DNA of 5,143 nucleotides, taken from contig CALBNP010000144.1 in assembly GCA_937896505.1 (NCBI GenBank), positions 1 to 5,143 of the forward strand, given 5' to 3'. Shown piece after piece: positions 1 to 5,143 of the stretch (its first letter is position 1; each line of letters opens with the position of its first letter). The notes below the pieces were generated by a model. That model was given only the letters and a program-made list of their open reading frames with translations. It did no database searches and was not told where the DNA came from. This stretch comes from an uncultured Bacteroidales bacterium. Its GTDB lineage: Bacteria; Bacteroidota; Bacteroidia; Bacteroidales; F082. The position numbers and the translations under genes are program-made.

Positions 1-47
1 TCATTTTATACTAAATCAGAACATTAACCCTCAAAACTATTAAAAAA
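1..47 (+). other. AT-rich leader, probable end of an upstream gene
   Basis: These 47 bases hold only 10 G or C, far below the coding sequence that follows. Two forward frames close here (TAA at 25-27 and TAA at 41-43), so either could be the last codons of a gene lying mostly outside the window. In Bacteroidota an RseC-like gene is often found just before rnfB, but too little is present to identify one. I see no convincing promoter: there is no clear match to the Bacteroidota TAnnTTTG -7 element. The A-run just before the rnfB start could help translation initiation. Confidence 0.4.
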
Positions 48-929
48 GTGAACAACATTCTCATCATTTCACTACTGGTATTAGGTATCTTAGGAGGCGT
101 TTTGGCGGTAATCCTTTATTTCGTGGCCCAGAAATTCAAGGTGGAGGAAAATCCTCTCATTGATGAAGTGGAAGCCGTGTTGCCTGGTGCCAACTGCGGT
201 GGCTGCGGTTTTGCCGGCTGCCGCGCTTTGGCCGAAGCCTGCGTCAAGCAAGGCACCGAAAAGGGTAACCTCGAAGGTTTGGCCTGTCCTGGCACCGACA
301 TGAGCAAGGTCGCCGAAATTCTCCACCTGACCGCTACTGCTGCTGAGCCAAAGATTGCCGTTGTCCGCTGCAACGGTTCTTGCGCGAACTCACCGGCTAA
401 GGTTCACTACGAAGGTGCCGACATCTGCGCTTTCGCCAACACGTTGTACGCTGGCGAAGGTGGCTGTTCGAAAGGTTGCTTAGGTTTAGGCGACTGCACC
501 AAGAAATGCCCATTCGACGCCCTGCACATCAACAAGGAAACGGGACTGCCCGAAGTCGATGAAAAGAAATGCGTCGGCTGCGGCGCCTGTGCCAAGGTTT
601 GTCCTCGCGGCATCATCGAACTGCGTCCTCGTGGCAAGAACGACCGCCGCGTGTATGTGTGCTGCTCCAACACCGACAAAGGCGCTCTGGTCATCAAGAA
701 TTGCAACGTCGGCTGCATCGGCTGCCAAAAGTGCGTGAAGACCTGCCCATTCGAAGCCATCGAGATGCGCGGCAACCTCGCCTACATCGACCCAGCCAAG
801 TGCAAGAGCTGCCGCAAGTGCGAAGAAGTCTGCCCACGTGGCACCATCCACGCCGTCAACTTCCCGCCTCGCAAGCCAAAGGCTGAAGAGCCTGTCAATC
901 AAGAAGTAACCAACGAAAATAAAGCTTAA
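48..929 (+). CDS. rnfB: RnfB, ferredoxin-accepting Fe-S subunit of the Rnf complex
   Basis: Electron-entry subunit of the ferredoxin:NAD+ oxidoreductase (Rnf), 293 aa. Residues 4-26 form a single hydrophobic membrane anchor; the rest should be cytosolic. An N-terminal four-cysteine cluster domain follows (C50, C53, C58, C80, within the family signature ANCGGCGFAGC). Next comes a cysteine-rich linker (C108, C112, C127) and a variant motif CX3CX5CX3CP at C140-C154. Three classical ferredoxin motifs CX2CX2CX3CP lie at C175-C185, C223-C233 and C252-C262. With 27 cysteines this is the long RnfB form of clostridia and Bacteroidota, not the short form of about 190 aa of enterobacteria. The tail from 273 is rich in Lys, Pro and Glu. 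Translation starts at GTG: an in-frame TAA lies at 12-14, and the first internal ATG (codon 85) would lose the anchor and the first cluster. The stop is 2 nt before rnfC. Confidence 0.97.
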   Translation: MNNILIISLLVLGILGGVLAVILYFVAQKFKVEENPLIDEVEAVLPGANCGGCGFAGCRALAEACVKQGTEKGNLEGLACPGTDMSKVAEILHLTATAAEPKIAVVRCNGSCANSPAKVHYEGADICAFANTLYAGEGGCSKGCLGLGDCTKKCPFDALHINKETGLPEVDEKKCVGCGACAKVCPRGIIELRPRGKNDRRVYVCCSNTDKGALVIKNCNVGCIGCQKCVKTCPFEAIEMRGNLAYIDPAKCKSCRKCEEVCPRGTIHAVNFPPRKPKAEEPVNQEVTNENKA

Positions 930-931
930 GC

Positions 932-2287
932 ATGAATCCTATAAAGACTTTTCCAAAAGGTGGCGTCCATCCGGAAGAAAACAAGCTTTCGGCTGACAAG
1001 CCTATACAGAATTTCCCGATGCCGAAGCAGATCATTGTCCCGTTAGGGCAATGCTTGGGTGCGCCCGCCGACCCAATCGTCCAGAAAGGCGATCATGTGC
1101 TGACCGGACAACTCATCGGCACAGCGAAGGGTTTCGTATCGGCCAACGTCCACTCCCCTGCCACCGGCACCGTCACAAAAATTGACGTCGTGATGGACCA
1201 CACAGGCTACTACAAACCCGCCGTTTTCATTGATGTCGATGAACAAGAACAATGGATCGAAGGTTACATCGACACCGATGAACTGCTTACCGAAATCAAG
1301 CTCGCACCTAACGAAATCATCAACAAGATCAAGGAATGTGGCATCGTCGGTATGGGCGGCGCAACCTTCCCGACCCATGTCAAACTGATGATTCCGGAAG
1401 GCAAGAAAGCCGAATACATCATCATCAACGCTGCGGAATGTGAGCCTTACCTGACTTGCGACAACCGTCTGCTGCTTGAAAAGACCAAGGAATTTTTGAT
1501 GGGCGTCAAGATTCTGATGACCGCCGTCAACGCACCGAAAGGTATCATCGGCATTGAGTGCAACAAGAAGGGTGCCATCGAATTGCTCGACAAGACCATC
1601 AATGAAAACCGCGAACTCTACAAGAACATCGAGGTTCAGCCTTTGAAGACCAAATATCCGCAAGGCGGCGAAAAGCAAATCATCAAGGCTATCACCGGCC
1701 GCGAAGTACCTTCGGGCAAACTGCCTATCGAGACGGGTTGCGTCGTGGTGAACGTGGCTTCCACCTTCGCCATCTACGAAGCCGTCCAGAAGAACAAGCC
1801 GCTGATTGAACGCATCGTCACCGTGACGGGCAAATCGGTCAAGAATCCAGGCAACTACCGTGTACGTTTCGGCACGCCTGCCAACCTGCTCATCGAAGCC
1901 GTTGGCGGACTTCCGGAAAACATCACCAACGTCATCAACGGCGGTCCTATGATGGGTAAAGCCGTGTCGGTCACCGATTTCCCATGCATCAAAGGCACAT
2001 CCGGCATTCTGCTGATGACCACCAACGAAGCGCAAGACCGTCATCAGACCAACTGCATCCGTTGCGGTCGCTGCGCCATTGCCTGCCCTATGGGCTTGCA
2101 GCCTTTCCTGCTCAACAAGCTATCGAAGCTGAACATGTTCGACGAGACAGAAAGCAACCACATCATGGACTGCATCGAATGCGGTTCCTGCGAGTTCACC
2201 TGCCCCGCCAACATTCCTTTGTTGGACTATATCCGTTACGGCAAAGCCAAGACTGGCGCCATAATCCGTTCACGCAACCAAAAGTAA
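932..2287 (+). CDS. rnfC: RnfC, NADH/FMN-binding Fe-S subunit of the Rnf complex
   Basis: Peripheral cytosolic subunit of 451 aa where NAD+ is reduced (family knowledge; related to NqrF-independent 51-kDa-type modules of complex I). The N-terminus carries the RnfC signature TFPKGGVHPEENK (6-18), then a lipoyl-like hairpin region (about 30-100, including VHSPATGTV at 73-81). The nucleotide/FMN-binding domain shows the glycine-rich GIVGMGGATFP (137-147) and NAAECEPYLTCDNRL (166-180). A SLBB-like segment follows around 297-326 (TVTGKSVKNPGNYRVRFGTP). Two ferredoxin motifs close the protein: C375, C378, C381, C385 and C414, C417, C420, C424, for two [4Fe-4S] clusters. The length is near the compact end of the family; the long C-terminal repeat extension of enterobacterial RsxC is absent. 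No Shine-Dalgarno sequence is evident. The ATG is 2 nt after rnfB and the stop is 7 nt before rnfD. Confidence 0.97.
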   Translation: MNPIKTFPKGGVHPEENKLSADKPIQNFPMPKQIIVPLGQCLGAPADPIVQKGDHVLTGQLIGTAKGFVSANVHSPATGTVTKIDVVMDHTGYYKPAVFIDVDEQEQWIEGYIDTDELLTEIKLAPNEIINKIKECGIVGMGGATFPTHVKLMIPEGKKAEYIIINAAECEPYLTCDNRLLLEKTKEFLMGVKILMTAVNAPKGIIGIECNKKGAIELLDKTINENRELYKNIEVQPLKTKYPQGGEKQIIKAITGREVPSGKLPIETGCVVVNVASTFAIYEAVQKNKPLIERIVTVTGKSVKNPGNYRVRFGTPANLLIEAVGGLPENITNVINGGPMMGKAVSVTDFPCIKGTSGILLMTTNEAQDRHQTNCIRCGRCAIACPMGLQPFLLNKLSKLNMFDETESNHIMDCIECGSCEFTCPANIPLLDYIRYGKAKTGAIIRSRNQK

Positions 2288-2294
2288 TTAGACC

Positions 2295-3290
2295 ATGAGT
2301 ACATACACAATATCCGGTTCGCCTCACGTACATGCGAACGAAAGCACGAGAAGAATCATGATTGATGTGCTGATAGCGCTTACGCCAGCACTTCTCGTCG
2401 CCATTTACTATTTCGGGTGGTACGCCTTGCGCCTTACAATCGCTTCGGTAGGCACTTGCGTATTAGCCGAATGGCTTATCCAGAAATTACTCATCAAAGG
2501 ACCGAGCACTATCGGTGACTGTTCGGCTGCCGTCACTGGCCTACTTTTGGCCTTCAACGTGCCTGCCAACCTTCCCGTCTGGATGGTTGTGGTTGGTGGA
2601 ATCGTTGCCATCGGCGTTGCAAAAATGCCTTTTGGCGGTTTAGGCAAGAACCCGTTCAACCCAGCATTGGTTGGTCGTGTGTTCATGCTCGTTTCCTTCC
2701 CTGCAGCCATGACGACTTGGCCTAAAGTCCAACCGATTTTCGAGAATGGCTTCATTGCCGATGCCATCACTGGTCCTACCCCGCTCGGCATCCTCAAAGA
2801 AGAAGGCTTACAAACAGCCCTCACCAACAACCCAGACCTCTTGGACATGGTTCTCGGTTCGCGCGGCGGCGCTTTCGGCGAAGTCTGCGCCATCGCCCTG
2901 CTCATCGGCGCTATCTACTTGATTTGCCGTCGTGTCATCGAAATCTTCACTCCTCTGAGCATTTTGCTGACCGTTTTCATTTTTGCCGGCATCTGCCACC
3001 TCATCGACCCAGCCACTTACATTGCACCTGTCTATCACTTGATGTATGGTGGATTAATCCTCGGTGCCTTCTACATGGCAACCGACATGGTGACTTCGCC
3101 AATGACAATCCGTGGCAAACTATTGTTCGGCTTCGGCATCGGTGCCATCACGGTCATCATCCGTCTGTGGGGCGCTTATCCGGAAGGCGTTTCCTTCGCC
3201 ATCTTAATCATGAATGCCTTCACTCCTCTTATCAACAAGGCTTTCAAGCCCTATCGTTTTGGTGTTGTCAAACCTTCTAAAAAACAATAA
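2295..3290 (+). CDS. rnfD: RnfD, membrane flavoprotein subunit of the Rnf complex
   Basis: Polytopic membrane subunit of 331 aa in the NqrB/RnfD family, thought to be part of the ion-translocating path. The start is the family's usual one, with SGSPHVHANESTRRIMIDVLIAL at the N-terminus followed by several hydrophobic spans (roughly 22-41, 46-66, 94-112, 121-140, 194-211, 216-235, 249-266, 274-292, 297-315). The conserved GKNPFNPALVGR lies at 117-128 and YMATDMVTSPMT at 260-271. The covalent FMN attachment site is DAITGPTPLG (156-165), with T162 as the expected acceptor; ApbE normally links FMN there by a phosphoester bond. The residue before the acceptor is Pro161 (codon CCT), where the family usually has Ala. 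The start ATG is 7 nt after rnfC and the stop is 3 nt before rnfG. Confidence 0.96.
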   Translation: MSTYTISGSPHVHANESTRRIMIDVLIALTPALLVAIYYFGWYALRLTIASVGTCVLAEWLIQKLLIKGPSTIGDCSAAVTGLLLAFNVPANLPVWMVVVGGIVAIGVAKMPFGGLGKNPFNPALVGRVFMLVSFPAAMTTWPKVQPIFENGFIADAITGPTPLGILKEEGLQTALTNNPDLLDMVLGSRGGAFGEVCAIALLIGAIYLICRRVIEIFTPLSILLTVFIFAGICHLIDPATYIAPVYHLMYGGLILGAFYMATDMVTSPMTIRGKLLFGFGIGAITVIIRLWGAYPEGVSFAILIMNAFTPLINKAFKPYRFGVVKPSKKQ

Positions 3291-3293
3291 GCC

Positions 3294-3965
3294 ATGGCAA
3301 AAAGAGAATCCACACTTAAAAACATGCTCGTCAGCCTGTTAGTCATAACGGTTGTCACGGGCGGCATTCTTGGCTTCGTGTATTCAATCACCAAAGATGC
3401 CATCGCTGAAGTTGACCTGAAGAAAAACAAGGCCGCCATCGAAGAAGTTCTGAAGACTGATGTTGAAATTGATACAACAGAAGTGGTCGAGATTGACGGA
3501 TTGACCTATAACTGCGCTTACGATGCACAAAACCAACTGATTGGTGCTGCTATCAAGACTTTCTCGAACAATGGTTTTGGTGGCAAAGTCGAACTTATGG
3601 TCGGCGTGCTTGCCGATGGCACCATCAACAAGATTTCGGTATTGTCGCAAAGCGAAACCCCAGGTTTAGGTGCCAACATGACGACACCTAAATTCAAGGA
3701 TCAATTCAACGGCAAAAATCCTAACGCATACAATCTCATGGTTAAGAAAGATGGTGGCGATGTCGATGCCATTACCGCTGCCACCATCAGTTCGCGTGCT
3801 TTCACCGAAGCCGTCAAGCTTGCCTGCGATAATTTTGAAGCCAACAAGGCACAATTTGTAAAACAGGTTTCTGAAACAATCGATGCTCCGGCAGACGCAG
3901 TTTCAGAAATTACCGATAATGAAGAAACAACAGAAATCACGGAAGGAGGAACTGAAAATGAGTAA
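3294..3965 (+). CDS. rnfG: RnfG, extracytoplasmic FMN-binding subunit of the Rnf complex
   Basis: Subunit of 223 aa carrying covalent FMN on the outer face of the cytoplasmic membrane (NqrC/RnfG family). A basic N-terminus (MAKRESTLKN) precedes one membrane anchor at about 11-31. The FMN_bind domain contains SETPGLGAN (120-128) and the flavinylation motif DAITAATISS (158-167), with T164 the expected FMN-carrying residue. After the domain (about residue 195) comes an acidic, Thr/Glu-rich tail to 223 that looks disordered. Modification would need an ApbE flavin transferase, which is not encoded in this window. The start ATG is 3 nt after rnfD. The last 8 nt overlap the start of rnfE, and the acidic tail codons also contain the ribosome binding site for rnfE. 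Confidence 0.96.
   Translation: MAKRESTLKNMLVSLLVITVVTGGILGFVYSITKDAIAEVDLKKNKAAIEEVLKTDVEIDTTEVVEIDGLTYNCAYDAQNQLIGAAIKTFSNNGFGGKVELMVGVLADGTINKISVLSQSETPGLGANMTTPKFKDQFNGKNPNAYNLMVKKDGGDVDAITAATISSRAFTEAVKLACDNFEANKAQFVKQVSETIDAPADAVSEITDNEETTEITEGGTENE
3943..3949 (+). promoter_or_regulatory. Shine-Dalgarno site for rnfE inside rnfG
   Basis: The bases AAGGAGG lie 8 nt upstream of the ATG at 3958, an ideal spacing for ribosome binding. They also code for residues near the RnfG C-terminus (EGG). This is the only strong Shine-Dalgarno match before a start in the window; the other genes have A-rich or unremarkable leaders, as is common in Bacteroidota. It supports the 3958 start over an upstream in-frame ATG at 3883. 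Confidence 0.7.
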
Positions 3966-4548
3966 CAATTTACAGACTTTCACCAAAGGTTTACTGAAGG
4001 AAAACCCGACCTTAGTTTTGTTATTAGGCTGCTGCCCGACTTTGGCAACCACCACGAGCGCCATCAACGGCATGTCGATGGGTTTGGCGACCACATTCGT
4101 GCTTGTCCTTTCAAACATCTTCATTTCCCTGCTGAAGAACTTCATTCCCGACAAGGTGCGTATCCCTTGCTACATCGTGGTCATTGCATCTTTCGTGACG
4201 GTCGTTCAACTCGTCATGCAAGCCTACGTTCCAAGCATTTACGAAACCCTGGGTCTTTTCATCCCATTGATTGTGGTGAACTGCATCGTGTTGGGCCGCG
4301 CTGAGGCTTTCGCTTCGAAGAATCCGGTCTGGCCTTCACTGCTCGATGGTCTCGGCATGGGTTTAGGTTTCACCTGCTCACTCACCGTCTTGGGCTGCAT
4401 CAGGGAATTCTTGGGCAACGGTTCCATTTTCAACTGTGCCATTCTGCCTGAAACCGCCAAGATTCTGGTGTTCATCCTGCCTCCTGGCGCATTCATCGTC
4501 TTAGGCTTCGTCATCGCTATTGTCAACAACTTGAAGAAATCCAAATAA
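3958..4548 (+). CDS. rnfE: RnfE, integral membrane subunit of the Rnf complex
   Basis: Membrane protein of 196 aa in the RnfE/NqrD family with about six transmembrane spans. It pairs with RnfA in an inverted arrangement, and conserved cysteines from both bind a [2Fe-2S] cluster in the membrane that carries electrons across (family knowledge from Nqr/Rnf structures). Visible signatures are NPTLVLLLGCCPTLA (16-30, with C25 and C26) and VNCIVLGRAEAFASKNP (107-123, with C109), plus a short amphipathic N-terminus. The ATG at 3958 is chosen because it gives the usual RnfE N-terminus and normal length and follows a good ribosome binding site. An in-frame ATG at 3883 would add 25 charged residues that are really rnfG read in another frame. 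The start overlaps the rnfG stop as ATGAGTAA, suggesting translational coupling. The stop is 8 nt before rnfA. Confidence 0.96.
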   Translation: MSNNLQTFTKGLLKENPTLVLLLGCCPTLATTTSAINGMSMGLATTFVLVLSNIFISLLKNFIPDKVRIPCYIVVIASFVTVVQLVMQAYVPSIYETLGLFIPLIVVNCIVLGRAEAFASKNPVWPSLLDGLGMGLGFTCSLTVLGCIREFLGNGSIFNCAILPETAKILVFILPPGAFIVLGFVIAIVNNLKKSK

Positions 4549-4556
4549 TCACGGCC

Positions 4557-5143
4557 ATGAAATACCTTATTATCATACTTTCGACCATTTTGGTCAACAA
4601 CGTCATCTTCTCCCAGTTCTTAGGCATCTGTCCTTTCTTGGGCACTTCGAAGAAGACTTCAACCGCATTGGGTATGGGTGCAGCCGTCATCTTCGTGCTG
4701 ACGCTCTCCACCTTAGTCACATGGCTTGTCAACCAGTACATTCTTCTCCCGTTAGGACTCGAATTTCTGCAAACCATAGCGTTCATCCTCATCATTGCCG
4801 CATTGGTGCAGATGGTTGAAATCATCCTCAAGAAAATCAGCCCGTCACTTTATACGGCATTAGGCGTTTTCCTGCCTTTGATTACCACCAACTGCGCCGT
4901 GTTGGGCGTTTCGCTGACCGTAGTCACCAAAGAGTTCAACTATGGCGGTGTGGCTCACATGCTCAGTTTGGGCGAGTCCGTCGTTTATGCAGCAGGCATT
5001 GCCTGCGGTTTCGCACTGGCACTGATTATCTTTGCCGGCGTGCGCGAACACACTGAACTGATGGAAGTTCCGGAAGGCATGAAAGGCACCCCTATCGCCC
5101 TGATTACCGCCGGCATCCTTGCCCTGGCATTCATGGGATTCAC
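4557..5143 (+). CDS. rnfA: RnfA, integral membrane subunit of the Rnf complex (3' end cut by window)
   Basis: The frame from ATG 4557 stays open to the window edge for 195 codons and 2 further bases, without a stop. The product begins MKYLIIILSTILVNNVIFSQFLG and matches the RnfA/NqrE family. It shows GICPFLGTSKK (23-33, with C25) and ITTNCAVLGVSL (109-120, with C113), the cysteines expected to share the membrane [2Fe-2S] cluster with RnfE. About six hydrophobic spans are seen. RnfA proteins are usually about 190-200 aa and end soon after an LAFMGF-type motif, which is the last thing visible here, so only a few residues are likely missing. RnfA is a distant paralogue of RnfE. It lies 8 nt after rnfE with no clear Shine-Dalgarno sequence. 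Confidence 0.96.
   Translation, partial: MKYLIIILSTILVNNVIFSQFLGICPFLGTSKKTSTALGMGAAVIFVLTLSTLVTWLVNQYILLPLGLEFLQTIAFILIIAALVQMVEIILKKISPSLYTALGVFLPLITTNCAVLGVSLTVVTKEFNYGGVAHMLSLGESVVYAAGIACGFALALIIFAGVREHTELMEVPEGMKGTPIALITAGILALAFMGF

Noticed and set aside
486..902. Minus-strand open frame of 138 codons opposite rnfB
   Set aside because: Antisense to the cysteine-rich part of rnfB; its Ala/Asp/Val-rich product is what reverse reading of biased codons gives, and nothing supports independent expression.
1043..2044. Minus-strand open frame of 333 codons opposite rnfC
   Set aside because: It lies wholly antisense to a clearly conserved gene, its product has no recognisable motif and is His/Asp/Phe-rich as expected from reverse reading of GC-ending codons. 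It is a codon-bias shadow.
1984..2298. Plus-strand 104-codon frame overlapping the end of rnfC and the start of rnfD
   Set aside because: Its His/Arg/Leu-rich product is an out-of-frame reading of the conserved RnfC ferredoxin motifs; no family signature is present.
3883..3957. Upstream in-frame ATG that would extend RnfE by 25 residues
   Set aside because: The added stretch is rnfG coding sequence in another frame, is charged rather than family-like, and the 3958 ATG has a good ribosome binding site and gives the normal RnfE length.
4549..4556. Possible terminator or regulatory element between rnfE and rnfA
   Set aside because: Only 8 nt separate the genes and there is no inverted repeat or T-run; the genes should be on one transcript.

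Overview
The window is almost entirely one tightly packed plus-strand operon for the Rnf complex, the membrane-bound ferredoxin:NAD+ oxidoreductase that couples electron transfer to export of Na+ or H+. The gene order is rnfB - rnfC - rnfD - rnfG - rnfE - rnfA. The first five genes are complete. rnfA runs off the right edge, probably only a few residues before its stop. Junctions are +2, +7, +3, -8 and +8 nt, so co-transcription is very likely. No transposon, tRNA, rRNA, CRISPR array or unrelated gene is visible.

Organism: the gene order starting with rnfB, the long multi-cluster RnfB, the general lack of Shine-Dalgarno sequences before most starts (A-rich or unremarkable leaders instead) and the protein style all fit an anaerobic member of Bacteroidota, probably Bacteroidales. 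This is an inference from family knowledge. Genus cannot be fixed from the sequence alone, and whether the pumped ion is Na+ or H+ cannot be read from it.

Layout: 1-47 is a very AT-rich leader (10 G/C in 47) that probably holds the end of an upstream gene. 48-929 is rnfB (cytosolic Fe-S protein with an N-terminal membrane anchor). 932-2287 is rnfC (cytosolic NADH/FMN and 2x[4Fe-4S] subunit). 2295-3290 is rnfD (membrane subunit with a covalent FMN site). 3294-3965 is rnfG (single-anchor extracytoplasmic subunit with a second covalent FMN site). 3958-4548 is rnfE and 4557 to the end is rnfA; these two are paralogous membrane proteins whose paired cysteines hold a [2Fe-2S] cluster in the membrane.

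How they work together (family knowledge): reduced ferredoxin gives electrons to the RnfB clusters. These pass through the RnfA/RnfE [2Fe-2S] cluster across the membrane to the flavins on RnfG and RnfD, then back to the cytosolic side and RnfC, where NAD+ is reduced. The energy drop drives ion export. All the cofactor ligands expected for this path are present. The one notable departure is a Pro in the RnfD flavinylation motif (TGPT instead of the usual TGAT/SGAT type). I find no evidence for a previously undescribed system here; it is a well-conserved energy-metabolism operon.
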